Source: Dyadobacter tibetensis Y620-1 (GTDB taxonomy: Bacteria; Bacteroidota; Bacteroidia; Cytophagales; Spirosomataceae). From it: a stretch of 64,000 bases of DNA. Under the pieces are notes generated by a model. It worked only from the letters and a program-made list of their open reading frames with translations. It had not been told where the DNA came from and ran no database searches. The translations under genes were made by a program, and so were the position numbers. The stretch lies in contig NZ_AZQN01000001.1 in the NCBI RefSeq assembly GCF_000566685.1, forward strand, positions 620,001-684,000, read 5' to 3'. Below are positions 1-8,966 of the stretch, in pieces (position 1 is the first letter of the stretch; each line of letters begins with the position of its first letter).

Positions 1-1763
1 TGAATAGTTTAGCAAGGGAATGGACGGCACTATTTCTACCCCTGGCCAAAGAAAAAGATATTGAATTCAGGGTAGATGTAGATCAATCTGTTCAACCAAT
101 CATTGAGACGGATCGAATGAGATTGGATCAGATAATAAAAAACTTGGTATCCAATGCGGTCAAGTTTACAAAAGTGGGTTCCGTAATATTAAAGATAACT
201 AATTCAGAAACCGCAGGTCTCCTCCAATTTATTGTAGAAGACACAGGTATAGGAATCCCCCCGGAAAAGCAGACCATGATCTTTGAGGCCTTTCAACAGG
301 CTGATGGCTCCACCAAAAGAAAATACGGGGGAACAGGTCTTGGTCTATCCATTAGTAAGGAACTTATCAGGCTTCTTAACGGAGAATTGAAGGTGGAAAG
401 CGAAGTAAATAAGGGTAGTAAATTTACCCTGACATTGCCAGTAAAAGAGTTGGAAACTCCTAAGCAAGCCTTACTGCTCGACGCGCCCAAGGCGGAGCCC
501 TTGTCCCCGCCTGCCAACCAGTTTCTAAGCACTGTTATTCCGGAAGCAATTCCCGACGATAGATCTCAGGTAAAACTCGGTGACCGGGTTATATTGATTA
601 TCGAAGATGATATACACTTCGCTAAGGCCTTATTGGACTATACTCGTAGCAAAGGCTATAAAGGAGTGGTGGCTGTCAGAGGCGACGAAGGCCTACAACT
701 GGCCAACACCTTTATGCCCTTGGGAATCATACTGGACTTACAGCTTCCAATTATATCAGGTTGGGAAATAATGGATCAGCTAAAGAAAAATGTATTGACC
801 CGACATATACCCATTCATATTATGTCATCACATAGGATGAAAAATGAAAGTCTGATGAAAGGGGCCATCGATTTTATAGATAAGCCCAGGGCATTAGATC
901 ATATGAAGGAAGTTTTTGAGAAAATCGAATACGTAATCAGTAAAAAAGCTAAAAAAGTTCTGATAGTCGAAGATAATCCAAAGCATGCAAAAGCACTTGC
1001 CTATTATCTGGGAACTTTTGATATCAATTCCGAATTGAAACAAAATATTGATGACGGAATGACGGCCCTACAATCTAAGGAAGTGGATTGCGTAATTTTA
1101 GACATGGGCATTCCTGACCAAAAAGCCTATGAAACCCTGGAAGCCTTAAAAAAGCAATATGAACACGAACATATACCCATAATTATTTTTACGGGCAAAA
1201 GTCTTTCTATAAATGAAGAATATAGGATCAAACAATATGCCGACTCTATCATTGTAAAAACTGCTCATTCTTACCAACGAATGTTAGATGAAGTTTCCCT
1301 GTTTCTTCATATTATGGAGGAGAACAAAACCGAACCGAAACCAAAGGTTTTCGGCAGAAATTTAAGAGGAATGGCCGAGGTGCTGGAAGGCAAAACAGTA
1401 CTAATAGCCGACGACGATGTACGAAATATTTTTTCTCTGTCAAAGTCGATGGAAACGTACAAAATGAATGTAATAACCGCTCTGGATGGTAAAGAGGCTA
1501 TGAAAAAGCTTGAGCAACACCCGGAAATCAATGTAGTGCTTCTGGACATGATGATGCCGAATATGGACGGTTATGAAACCGCTCGAAGAATTCGCAGTGA
1601 GTCCAAGTGGAGAACGCTTCCTATCATTGCAGTCACGGCAAAAGCCATGATGGGCGATCGTGAAAAATGTATCAACGCCGGGGCATCAGACTATATTACC
1701 AAACCTGTGGATGTGGATCAGCTCATCTCCTTGTTGCGGGTATGGCTTTTTGAATCCTTCTGA
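1..1763 (+). CDS. Hybrid sensor histidine kinase with three receiver domains (5' partial)
   Basis: The reading frame is open to the left edge, so the N-terminus (sensor part and most of the dimerisation/phosphoacceptor helix) lies outside the window. What remains starts with an HATPase_c domain: the N box around NLVSNAVKFT (about 141-170), the G1 box DTGIGIP and the G2 box GGTGLGLSI. Three receiver domains follow, at about 580-930, 950-1300 and 1395-1755, with likely phospho-Asp residues in ILDLQLP, ILDMGIP and LLDMMMPNMDG. The third receiver is the most canonical. The second lacks the usual MP after its Asp and may be degenerate. The gene leads a run with a lone receiver, cheR and cheB, so the kinase probably signals through that set. 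The domain assignment is firm; the stimulus is unknown. Confidence 0.92.
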   Translation, partial: NSLAREWTALFLPLAKEKDIEFRVDVDQSVQPIIETDRMRLDQIIKNLVSNAVKFTKVGSVILKITNSETAGLLQFIVEDTGIGIPPEKQTMIFEAFQQADGSTKRKYGGTGLGLSISKELIRLLNGELKVESEVNKGSKFTLTLPVKELETPKQALLLDAPKAEPLSPPANQFLSTVIPEAIPDDRSQVKLGDRVILIIEDDIHFAKALLDYTRSKGYKGVVAVRGDEGLQLANTFMPLGIILDLQLPIISGWEIMDQLKKNVLTRHIPIHIMSSHRMKNESLMKGAIDFIDKPRALDHMKEVFEKIEYVISKKAKKVLIVEDNPKHAKALAYYLGTFDINSELKQNIDDGMTALQSKEVDCVILDMGIPDQKAYETLEALKKQYEHEHIPIIIFTGKSLSINEEYRIKQYADSIIVKTAHSYQRMLDEVSLFLHIMEENKTEPKPKVFGRNLRGMAEVLEGKTVLIADDDVRNIFSLSKSMETYKMNVITALDGKEAMKKLEQHPEINVVLLDMMMPNMDGYETARRIRSESKWRTLPIIAVTAKAMMGDREKCINAGASDYITKPVDVDQLISLLRVWLFESF

Positions 1764-1818
1764 TTTTGAATATTTCATCTCCTAAATAATAATGTAAAAA
1801 AGCGTTTTGTATTTAATT

Positions 1819-2187
1819 ATGGAACCAAAGAATAAAATATTAATCATCGATGATGACGAGCGGAACATATTTGCCCTGACCGCCATGCTCAAATCAAAAT
1901 CGTATCATTGTATCTCCTGTTCCGGAGCAAGGGAAGCCATTGACCTGTTACATACCGATCAGGAGGTCGACGCAGTTTTGATAGATATTATGATGCCTGA
2001 TATGGATGGATACGAGGCGATACCTCTTATTAAATCAATCGGTAACCGACGGGAAGTTCCTATCTTCGCTGTCACGGCCCAGGCAATGAAGGGCGATAAA
2101 GAAAAATGCCTGGAGGCAGGTGCTGACGGCTATATTTCTAAACCCATCGATATCGATTTATTGCTTGGGTTGCTAAACAACTTATAA
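1819..2187 (+). CDS. Stand-alone response regulator receiver protein
   Basis: A 122-residue single receiver (CheY-like) domain with no output domain. The acidic pair (IDDDE), the phospho-acceptor Asp in LIDIMMPDMDG, the conserved Thr in FAVTAQAM and the Lys in YISKPIDID are all present. A TTG at 1807 could extend the protein by four residues, but the ATG at 1819 gives the usual domain start. It closely resembles the third receiver of the hybrid kinase just upstream, including the segment MKGDKEKCLEAGADGYISKP, so it may share or relay phosphate with that kinase. It is followed two bases later by cheR, suggesting one transcript. It could act as a phosphate sink or as a protein-protein switch. 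Confidence 0.9.
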   Translation: MEPKNKILIIDDDERNIFALTAMLKSKSYHCISCSGAREAIDLLHTDQEVDAVLIDIMMPDMDGYEAIPLIKSIGNRREVPIFAVTAQAMKGDKEKCLEAGADGYISKPIDIDLLLGLLNNL

Positions 2188-2189
2188 TA

Positions 2190-2999
2190 ATGATTACCGA
2201 TACGGAACTGACAACCTTATTAGAAGATATTTACAGGCAGTATGGCTATGATTTTATAGGTTACTCAAAGTCGTCATTACACCGAAGGGTACAGCGTATC
2301 TTCGCCATGGACAAGTTTCCTAGTTTTGCCGAGCTCCGCTATAAATTGCTTACAGACGACCTTTATGTGAAGCATTTTATTGAAGAGCTGACTGTCAATG
2401 TCACTGAAATGTTCCGTGACCCGCATTTTTATAAGACGCTTAGAGAGCAGGTTATTCCTTCTCTGGCTTCAAAACCTTTCATAAGGATCTGGCATGCTGG
2501 CTGCTCGACAGGAGAAGAAATTTTTTCGGTAGCCATCATGCTTCAGGAAGCCGGTCTACTGGAGAAATCTCTTATCTATGGCACCGATCTGAACGCTAAG
2601 GTACTGGCTAATGTCCGAAGAGGCCTCGTCCCTATTGACCAGATGAAAAAGTACTCCGAAAATTATATTGCCTCTGGAGGGCCAAAAGATTTTTCCCAAT
2701 ACTACACTGCCCATTATGGACAAGCCATTCTGAATCAAAAACTGACAGAGAAGGTTATCACCTCCACTCATAACCTGGTTTCAGACAGTTCATTCAATGA
2801 GTTTGACCTTATTCTATGCCGAAATGTTTTGATTTATTTTAATAAGAACCTGCAGGATCACGTTTTAGACCTGTTTGACAAAAGCCTCTCCCCTCTAGGA
2901 TTTCTTGCTTTAGGCAGCAAAGAGACTATCCGATTTTCGGGACTGGCTACTTACTACCAACAAATACAGCCTGAAAAGATATGGAGAAAAACCCAGTAA
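2190..2999 (+). CDS. cheR: CheR-type protein-glutamate methyltransferase
   Basis: A 269-residue CheR family S-adenosylmethionine-dependent methyltransferase. It has the N-terminal all-alpha CheR domain (about 1-75), the TEMFRDPHF segment, the SAM-binding motif GCSTGEE at 104-110, and the family signature CRNVLIYF at about 210-217. Classical CheR methylates glutamates on chemoreceptors. No chemoreceptor, CheA, CheW or flagellar gene is visible here, so the substrate is unknown. The 3' end overlaps the start of cheB by 19 bases, indicating translational coupling. Paired CheR/CheB next to hybrid kinases occurs in non-flagellated bacteria and is often read as non-chemotactic sensory adaptation; that reading is inference here. 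Confidence 0.92.
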   Translation: MITDTELTTLLEDIYRQYGYDFIGYSKSSLHRRVQRIFAMDKFPSFAELRYKLLTDDLYVKHFIEELTVNVTEMFRDPHFYKTLREQVIPSLASKPFIRIWHAGCSTGEEIFSVAIMLQEAGLLEKSLIYGTDLNAKVLANVRRGLVPIDQMKKYSENYIASGGPKDFSQYYTAHYGQAILNQKLTEKVITSTHNLVSDSSFNEFDLILCRNVLIYFNKNLQDHVLDLFDKSLSPLGFLALGSKETIRFSGLATYYQQIQPEKIWRKTQ

Positions 3000-3556
3000 C
3001 CCCGAAATTGGTGGTAATAGGTGGATCAGCTGGAAGCTTAACAGTACTGTTTCAGGTTCTGCCCGAGTTGCGCCCTAGTTTTCCCTATACGCTGGTTCTG
3101 GTTTTGCACCGTAAAGGGGGTTCCGATTCCCATTTGGTGGATTTACTCAATGCCAAATGTACGGCTCCGGTTATCGAAGTAGAAGACAAAGAAGCGCTAC
3201 AGATTGGTCAAATTTATCTGGCCCCGTCAGACTATCATCTACTACTCGAAGACAGAGCTACCTTCTGCTTGGACGACGACGAAAAAATACATTATAGCCG
3301 GCCCAGTATAGATGTCACCTTCGAGTCGGCAGCCCATGTATTTGGAAAAGATACGGTTGGCATCCTATTATCAGGAGCCAATGACGATGGCTCGGAAGGG
3401 CTTGCCCGCATCCGGGCAGCGGGTGGAATGGCCATCGTGCAAGACCCTAACTCGGCACAAATGCCAGTAATGCCTCAAGTGGCTATAGACAAAAATCATT
3501 ACGATTATGTCGCCGACATAGATCAGATCCGCTCGTACCTCAATCAATTATCCTAA
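2981..3556 (+). CDS. cheB: CheB-type methylesterase lacking a receiver domain
   Basis: A 191-residue CheB C-terminal catalytic domain (protein-glutamate methylesterase/deamidase). The catalytic Ser16 lies in IGGSAGS, the His in VLVLHRKGG, and the Asp in SGANDDGSEGL. Canonical CheB has an N-terminal receiver of about 120 residues; this one has none, so control by phosphorylation would have to come from a separate protein, possibly the lone receiver at 1819-2187. It overlaps cheR upstream and its last four bases overlap the stop of the convergent NADH dehydrogenase gene. Confidence 0.92.
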   Translation: MEKNPVTPKLVVIGGSAGSLTVLFQVLPELRPSFPYTLVLVLHRKGGSDSHLVDLLNAKCTAPVIEVEDKEALQIGQIYLAPSDYHLLLEDRATFCLDDDEKIHYSRPSIDVTFESAAHVFGKDTVGILLSGANDDGSEGLARIRAAGGMAIVQDPNSAQMPVMPQVAIDKNHYDYVADIDQIRSYLNQLS

Positions 3557-4890
3557 CCGGAAGTAGATGTGGAAGGGTCCCGATTACCAGGGTTTCCCGG
3601 CTTTTCCGGATTCTCCCCTTCTACTGGAGCCCGCGGAGTCACCTGAGGTTTGATAATCATTCGCAACGATTGATCGTTGGTAAAATAGGCTACCATCCAA
3701 TTGTAAAGGGTCTTAACTCTGTTTCGATAGGAAACCAGTGCCAGCAAATGGATAAATAGCCAGGCCAACCATGCTACCAGTCCATTTAAATGCATCTTAG
3801 GCTTCGGCAAATCCACCACCGCTTTCATCTTACCAATAATGGCCATGGAACCCTTGTCGATATACTTAAAAGGCTTAAGGTCGAGCCGCTTAAATGAACG
3901 CTCCAAATTAGAAGCGAGCTGCTTACCTTGCTGGATGGCCACCTGCGCTACTTGTGGATGTCCAAAAGCATAATCAGGGTCGCTGAGCTGAAGACAAGCA
4001 TCCCCTATTGCATGTATATTATTGGTTTCGGTTACCCGATTATATTCGTTGACTAGTAAACGATTTCCACGCCCGTAACAAGCCTCAGGGAGTCCATCAA
4101 AACGGATTCCTGTTACTCCGGCCGCCCAGATTAACGTCTTGGTGGGGATGGTACGCCCATCGGCTAAAAATACCGTATCATTCCTGAAATCTTGAACTCT
4201 GGTCTTTAGTAAAATATTGACCCCCAGCTCTTTTAAATCATGCAGGGTGTCTTGTTGGGAGGCTACACTCATTGGGGAGAGGAGTTCCTCTCCCCCATCG
4301 ACCAAAAATATTTCGCTGCCCTTTCCTACGAGTTCAGGATATTCTTTTCGCAAAATTCCATTGCGTAACTCGGCAAAAACCCCGGAAAGCTCAACTCCCG
4401 TGGGGCCTCCTCCTGCAATCACCACAGTAAGCCTTTTCTTAATCTCCTCTGGATCTGAGGAAACACTCGCCTTTTCCATTTGTTGTAACAGCCGGTTACG
4501 CATACCTATGGCATCATCTACCGTTTTCATGGGAAGAGCGTTCTTTTCTACATTAGCCATGCCAAAAAAATTGGACTGTGCTCCGGTGGCAATGACCAAG
4601 TGATCATACTTAAGTAGCCCGTTACTAAGAAGTACTTCGTTCCTTTCGGGAAGGATCCGAAGGAGCTCACCCATTCTAAAAAAAATATTACCACTTTTCC
4701 GAAACAACTTACGGAAAGGGTAGGAAATACTGGAAGGTTCCAGAAACCCCGTCGCCACCTGATACAGTAAGGGAGGAAAAAAGTTATAATTATTTTTATC
4801 AACTAATATAATTTCTAAATGTTTTTGCCCGGATAAGGCTTGAGCCAGATTGACTCCTGCGAAACCGCCACCAATGATTACTATTCTCAT
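3553..4890 (-). CDS. ndh: Type II NADH dehydrogenase (NAD(P)/FAD-dependent oxidoreductase)
   Basis: A 445-residue single-subunit NADH:quinone oxidoreductase, which passes electrons from NADH to the quinone pool without pumping protons. It has two nucleotide-binding folds: an FAD motif IIGGGFAGVNLA at the N-terminus and an NAD motif VIAGGGPTGVELSG at about 160-173. A third motif, AIGDA near residue 300, contacts FAD. The C-terminal third has hydrophobic amphipathic stretches (LAWLFIHLLALVSYRNR) expected for peripheral membrane attachment. The last 25 residues form a Pro/Gly/Asn-rich tail of no known role. It is transcribed alone and converges with cheB. Confidence 0.93.
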   Translation of the reverse strand: MRIVIIGGGFAGVNLAQALSGQKHLEIILVDKNNYNFFPPLLYQVATGFLEPSSISYPFRKLFRKSGNIFFRMGELLRILPERNEVLLSNGLLKYDHLVIATGAQSNFFGMANVEKNALPMKTVDDAIGMRNRLLQQMEKASVSSDPEEIKKRLTVVIAGGGPTGVELSGVFAELRNGILRKEYPELVGKGSEIFLVDGGEELLSPMSVASQQDTLHDLKELGVNILLKTRVQDFRNDTVFLADGRTIPTKTLIWAAGVTGIRFDGLPEACYGRGNRLLVNEYNRVTETNNIHAIGDACLQLSDPDYAFGHPQVAQVAIQQGKQLASNLERSFKRLDLKPFKYIDKGSMAIIGKMKAVVDLPKPKMHLNGLVAWLAWLFIHLLALVSYRNRVKTLYNWMVAYFTNDQSLRMIIKPQVTPRAPVEGENPEKPGNPGNRDPSTSTSG

Positions 4891-5085
4891 GTATGTAAAA
4901 TGTATTAGATTCGTTGCCTAAGAATGCAGTTTGAATAATGCTGCTCTGTTACCGTATAGCCTCAATTACCATGCCTCGGCACTGGAGCCAGCCCCATGCT
5001 CGGGTGTAAATAACTGTTAATACCAAAACCAGGTCTGTTCCTTTTCGGATAAGTTACTTATATTGCTTTCAAAAAACGAAAAACC

Positions 5086-5574
5086 ATGATAAAAAGAATC
5101 GCGTCTTATATTGCGCTTAGTATCCTATTCATTAATATAGCTCATGCCCAGATTGCAGGGGCTAAGAATAAAATTGCCCCATTTCAGATTCAGCTTACTA
5201 CCGGACAGACCTATACAGCCTCTCAGTTAGCCAAAGGGCCTGTGGTACTTATCTACTTCTCTCCTGACTGTGACCACTGTGTCGACTTCACGGAAGATAT
5301 GCTGAAAAACTATCAAATATTTGCGAATAAACAAGTGGTAATGGTAACTTTTCAGGATATGAATATGCTCCGACCATTCGTTTCCAGACATAAATTGACA
5401 CAATATCCTAACATTAAAGTGGGGACAGAAGGTACGAGCTATAAGGTACAGCGTTATTATCAAATTAGATCGTTTCCTTATATCGCTATTTACGACAAGG
5501 CCGGAAATCTTGTCCGAACTTTTGAAGGCGAACAGCCACACCAGACTATATTTAATACAGTTAAAAGTATATAG
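5086..5574 (+). CDS. Exported thioredoxin-fold (redoxin/TlpA-like) protein
   Basis: 162 residues. An N-terminal signal peptide (about 1-22, ending IAHAQ) is followed by a thioredoxin-like domain carrying a CxxC active site, CDHC at 62-65, after the strand VVLIYFSP. The cis-Pro region is seen in IRSFPYIAIYDKAGNLV. It is likely a periplasmic thiol-disulfide oxidoreductase or a scavenger of the AhpC/TSA-TlpA superfamily. It precedes a Dps gene by 89 bp, which fits an oxidative-stress theme, although co-transcription is not shown. Its substrate cannot be told from sequence. Confidence 0.82.
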   Translation: MIKRIASYIALSILFINIAHAQIAGAKNKIAPFQIQLTTGQTYTASQLAKGPVVLIYFSPDCDHCVDFTEDMLKNYQIFANKQVVMVTFQDMNMLRPFVSRHKLTQYPNIKVGTEGTSYKVQRYYQIRSFPYIAIYDKAGNLVRTFEGEQPHQTIFNTVKSI

Positions 5575-5663
5575 GAATAAACTTCAAGATGGAATGGTTT
5601 TTGAAGATTTGGTTTAAATTTATTCATCGAGGGTATTTTTATATACGCTCTTAATTATGAAAT

Positions 5664-6143
5664 ATGGACGCTAAAGCAATAAGCCTGAAAGAAAAAGAAG
5701 TAAAACCTGTTGTAGATCTGCTAAACCAATATTTAGCAACTTACCATATACATTATCAAAAACTTAGAGGGTGTCACTGGAATATTAAAGGTCAGAATTT
5801 CTTCACCCTGCATGTAAAATTCGAAGAGCTTTACACCAGTGCGCAGTTAACTATAGATGAAATTGCTGAAAGGGTGCTCACCTTGGGGAAGCCGCCACAC
5901 AGTCGCTTCGCCGATTACATTAAAGAATCGGAAATAGAGGAGATCGACACCATTGGCATGTCGGACCTGGATATGGTCGATGCTTTACTTTCCGATATGG
6001 CGAAGCTCATTGAGTTGGAGCGAGGATTGTTGGAAGCCTCCGACGAAGCAGGCGACGATGGGACCAACGATATGGTTAATCGTTTTATGCAATTCAAAGA
6101 AAAAAACACGTGGATGTTGCGTTCCTTTGCTGGGAAAAAATAA
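5664..6143 (+). CDS. dps: Dps family ferritin-like DNA-protection protein
   Basis: 159 residues, the usual Dps length. Dps dodecamers store iron as ferric oxide and detoxify peroxide with it, and some protect DNA. The intersubunit ferroxidase ligands are present with canonical spacing: His38 in CHWNIKG, His50 twelve residues later, then Asp65 and Glu69 in DEIAER. The start ATG at 5664 places the first helix correctly. A strong hairpin terminator lies 28 bp after the stop. The N-terminus has only modest Lys content, so DNA binding is uncertain, while the iron-oxidising role is well supported by the residues. Confidence 0.93.
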   Translation: MDAKAISLKEKEVKPVVDLLNQYLATYHIHYQKLRGCHWNIKGQNFFTLHVKFEELYTSAQLTIDEIAERVLTLGKPPHSRFADYIKESEIEEIDTIGMSDLDMVDALLSDMAKLIELERGLLEASDEAGDDGTNDMVNRFMQFKEKNTWMLRSFAGKK

Positions 6144-6170
6144 TCCACCAAAGCTCAGAATACACTCATT

Positions 6171-6202
6171 GAAAAGCCGGGGCTACTCAGTCCCGGCTTT
6201 TC
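6171..6202 (+). terminator. Rho-independent terminator after dps
   Basis: A perfect 11-bp inverted repeat (GAAAAGCCGGG at 6171-6181 and CCCGGCTTTTC at 6192-6202) with a 10-base loop. The 3' arm includes TTTT and is followed by ATTTATAA. It lies 28 bp past the dps stop. Confidence 0.85.
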
Positions 6203-6398
6203 ATTTATAAACTGGGCACCACTCCTTCCCAAAGTCCCCTAATTTCTACAAACCAGGATAGGCTGTAGATTTTTTTCCACATTCATTTATCGATACTGAG
6301 CTTGCCTACTGCTTATATATACGTAAATTCGGCCGCCACCGGTATAGCTATTGATGATGGCAAATTAATTCTTACTATAAAATTATAAATGCCCTTAC

Positions 6399-6962
6399 AT
6401 GGAATTGATTACTTATGCCCGACAGCAAATTGTATTATCGCCAGAAATGGAGGAGGAAATAGACCGGGCTTTCAAAAGTGAATCTTTCTGCAAAAACCAT
6501 AAAATACTGCAGCCTGACAATTTTTCGAAGAAAGTATTCTTTATTGAAAAGGGGTTTGCCCGAACCTACTATTATAAAAACGGAAAAGAAATAACCCATC
6601 ATTTTCTTTCTGAAAATAACTTTTATCTAACCATTGATAGTATCTTTTATAACAGACCTTCATTATATGGTTTAGATGCCATAGAGGACTGCACCATGCG
6701 AACGATACCCTACCCAGAATTAGAAAAGTATCTGGACCAGTCGAAAGCCCTGGAAAAACTGGGAAGGCTGGCTTTAGTAAACTCCGTAAAAATGTTTTCC
6801 GATAAGCTCTACTCCATACAGTTCCAGTCTGCCCCGGATCGCTACCTTTCTATGATTCAAAGTTTTCCAGATATACTACTCCGGGCTCCTTTGGGCCAAA
6901 TTGCTTCGTATTTAGGCATTACACAGGAAACCCTGAGCAGGATTCGGGCAGCCAGGCCTTAG
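6399..6962 (+). CDS. Crp/Fnr family transcriptional regulator
   Basis: 187 residues with the N-terminal cyclic-nucleotide-binding-like beta roll (about 25-115, with VFFIEKGFARTYYYKNGKE) and a short C-terminal helix-turn-helix (PLGQIASYLGITQETLSRIR at about 161-180). Bacteroidota have many such Crp-like proteins that lack the cAMP-contact residues of Crp. The phosphate-binding RxS cassette is not evident here, so the effector is unknown. It stands alone between the dps terminator and a convergent DUF2958 gene. Regulatory targets cannot be inferred from this window. Confidence 0.88.
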   Translation: MELITYARQQIVLSPEMEEEIDRAFKSESFCKNHKILQPDNFSKKVFFIEKGFARTYYYKNGKEITHHFLSENNFYLTIDSIFYNRPSLYGLDAIEDCTMRTIPYPELEKYLDQSKALEKLGRLALVNSVKMFSDKLYSIQFQSAPDRYLSMIQSFPDILLRAPLGQIASYLGITQETLSRIRAARP

Positions 6963-6981
6963 TGTGAGGGCCTGATAATTA

Positions 6982-7359
6982 CTATTGAACAGCTTTTAAA
7001 AGGGCCTCATCCTCTGTGATCCTATTATTTACTAAGGCAGCTTTAAGGTAGACACTCATGGCGTAACCTCCTTTGAATGACTTGTCAACTTCAACCATAG
7101 GCACCTTCAATCTAGCATGCTTAATAGATTCAAGATGAGCAATAGAAACATAACTCAACTCAGGCTTTCCGTTGCCAAGGTCACAAAGGCCATAGGCAAT
7201 CTCATTCTTTTCATCCAGTTCGGATAGTAGCCAAATGGCCTTTCCATATTGGGAATACAATTTTACTACGGGTTCATGATCTCGTCCTAGGTCGTTATGA
7301 ACTTCGGAGGCATTATGGATCATGATTTCCCTTAAATTTTCAGGAATCATTTGCGACAT
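6982..7359 (-). CDS. DUF2958 family protein
   Basis: 125 residues. It resembles the DUF2958 family (small cytosolic proteins with the pattern IPENLRE ... VKLYSQYGKAIWLLSELDE ... AYGLCDLGNGKPELSYVSIAHLES) found singly in many bacteria. No catalytic motif, signal peptide or membrane segment is visible, and the biochemical role is unknown. It converges with the Crp-like gene, 19 bp apart. Residue 4 is a second possible Met start (7350). Confidence 0.7.
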   Translation of the reverse strand: MSQMIPENLREIMIHNASEVHNDLGRDHEPVVKLYSQYGKAIWLLSELDEKNEIAYGLCDLGNGKPELSYVSIAHLESIKHARLKVPMVEVDKSFKGGYAMSVYLKAALVNNRITEDEALLKAVQ

Positions 7360-7606
7360 TTTGTAAAGGTAAAAATTACCAAAGGCAAGATTGCTATTTT
7401 AAACCCGCTGCAAAGAAAAAAAATATTTCTATTTTCTCCATTCATAACATCCAATATTAGGGGATTATCTCATATCCCCTTTCAAAGTCAGGGGTGCCTA
7501 TCTGAGAAGTCGCCCTGATATTCAGCATATTCTGTCGATTACTCATTAAAAGCTACCGTATAATCAGCTAGGTATTATTACGCTTGTCCGACCTTATGGG
7601 AAGGGG

Positions 7607-7614
7607 TAAATTTG
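7607..7614 (+). promoter_or_regulatory. Bacteroidota-type -7 element (TAAATTTG)
   Basis: TAAATTTG matches the TAnnTTTG consensus of the Bacteroidota primary sigma factor. A TTG at 7584-7586 sits 20 bases upstream as a possible -33 element. It lies 19 bp before the start of the small lipoprotein gene at 7634, leaving a very short leader. It is a pattern match only. Confidence 0.45.
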
Positions 7615-7633
7615 GTTAACATTAAAAACGAAT

Positions 7634-7921
7634 ATGATGAAAAACCAACTTATCTCCCCTATTGCGTTGTTAGCAACTATTGGATTGTTCCTGATGACCA
7701 ACTGCAAAAAAAGTAGTGTGGCTCCAAATCCCATGAATTGTGCGAAAAACTCAGAAAGCCTTAATAAAGCACTTACTGACTTTGTAGCTACTCCCAACAA
7801 TACAACATGTGCAAAGTATAAGGATGCCATCCGTGATTTTTTTAAAAGCTGTCCGACCTACTATTCCGGTGTCACTAAAAAAGACTTGGAGGAATTCCTG
7901 GCCGAACCTTGTGATATCTGA
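7634..7921 (+). CDS. Small cysteine-containing lipoprotein, function unknown
   Basis: 95 residues with a lipoprotein signal: a charged start, the hydrophobic stretch PIALLATIGLFLM, then the lipobox-like TNC with Cys24 as the probable lipidation site. The mature part has four further cysteines (in NCAK, TCAKY, SCPTY and PCDI), which could form two disulfides in the periplasm. I do not recognise a family. A candidate promoter lies directly upstream. Two consecutive Met codons open the frame. Confidence 0.65.
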   Translation: MMKNQLISPIALLATIGLFLMTNCKKSSVAPNPMNCAKNSESLNKALTDFVATPNNTTCAKYKDAIRDFFKSCPTYYSGVTKKDLEEFLAEPCDI

Positions 7922-7986
7922 GAATTTACAAATGGACCAGGCCAACCAACCTGTGGGGCTCGTTCTTTAGCCTAGTCTCAAAAAAT

Positions 7987-8026
7987 GCCCGCTTTTCTAT
8001 CTTATAATACGGATAGAGGAGCGGGC
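7987..8026 (-). terminator. Possible terminator for the minus-strand response regulator
   Basis: An inverted repeat of GCCCGC (7987-7992) and GCGGGC (8021-8026), with CTATC/GATAG pairing inside. Read on the minus strand it is followed by ATTTTTGAG. It is about 190 bp past the stop of the response regulator, so the assignment is tentative. Confidence 0.4.
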
Positions 8027-8212
8027 TTAGGAGGGTTTACGAGATAAAGACATAAGTTTACAAGTAGTGTGTACAATGCCTATTATCTTTAACTCACCTG
8101 CGAAATTGCGAAATATATTTGTTAAAAATATCATGGTAAACCATGATATGGCATCCTCAATACCATGAATTTTCACAGAAAGGTGTGGTTTTCCCATAGG
8201 AAACACCATCAC

Positions 8213-8860
8213 CTAGTCTACCAGCTCATGTTTCACGGCAAAAAGAACAAGCCCAACAACACTCTTGGCTCCTATTTTTTGCATCAGATTACGTCGGTGC
8301 GTCTCCACTGTTGCGACACTGATAAAAAGCTTTTCAGCAATCTCATTGGTGGACATTTCCCTGGCAACTAACCGTAATATTTCCAGCTCCCGGATGGTCA
8401 GATTGGCATACCCGCCTGGTTTGCTTAATTTATCGTCCTGAAATATCGCCAGCTCGATCACCACCTCGTCGCTGAAATACTTTTTCCCCTCCAATACAGT
8501 ACGGATGGCAAATATGAGTTCATCAGCATCGGCCATTTTGAGTACATATCCGTGAACGCCCATTTTGATGGCCGATCGGATTTGCTTGGCATCTTCCACC
8601 ATCGTGAGCATTATCAGGCGGGTTTCCGGTTGTTTGTCTTTAATGGAAGCACAGAGCTCAATCCCATTAATAACTGGCATGCGCATATCGGTAATGACGA
8701 GGTCTACGGCATTGTCTTCCAAATAGCGCAGTGCGTGATGCCCATTGGTAAAAACGGATACTACATCGATGTCATCGAAGGAGGATAGGAGTACAGACAG
8801 GCTGTCGAGCACGATCTGATGATCATCTATAAGAATCACTCGTGCTTTTTTTGTATTCAT
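8213..8860 (-). CDS. NarL/LuxR-type response regulator
   Basis: 215 residues: an N-terminal receiver (about 7-125) with acidic residues in LIDDHQ and phospho-acceptor Asp58 in VITDMRMP, then a C-terminal LuxR-type helix-turn-helix (about 150-212) containing LTIRELEILRLVAREMSTNE and TVETHRRNLMQKIGAKS. It is a DNA-binding two-component regulator, active on phosphorylation. No histidine kinase gene is adjacent, so its partner is unlinked. The gene is monocistronic and divergent from the VanZ-like gene. Confidence 0.93.
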   Translation of the reverse strand: MNTKKARVILIDDHQIVLDSLSVLLSSFDDIDVVSVFTNGHHALRYLEDNAVDLVITDMRMPVINGIELCASIKDKQPETRLIMLTMVEDAKQIRSAIKMGVHGYVLKMADADELIFAIRTVLEGKKYFSDEVVIELAIFQDDKLSKPGGYANLTIRELEILRLVAREMSTNEIAEKLFISVATVETHRRNLMQKIGAKSVVGLVLFAVKHELVD

Positions 8861-8943
8861 AGTTTTATAACGTTGTGAAAGAGATCCTTAAGGGTTATCC
8901 TGGCAAATGATCGGAAATTTCGTCAATCGCCTCTAACTTTGTA

Positions 8944-8951
8944 TAAATTTG
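8944..8951 (+). promoter_or_regulatory. Possible -7 element (TAAATTTG) for the VanZ-like gene
   Basis: TAAATTTG fits the TAnnTTTG consensus and ends 15 bases before the ATG at 8967. No clear TTG -33 element was found at the expected spacing, so this is weak. Confidence 0.3.
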
Positions 8952-8966
8952 ATATTAATCCATTTT

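Noticed and set aside
8027..8212. A 61-codon minus-strand ORF after the response regulator
   Set aside because: It abuts the response regulator stop, has no motif or hydrophobic leader, and overlaps the tentative terminator region.
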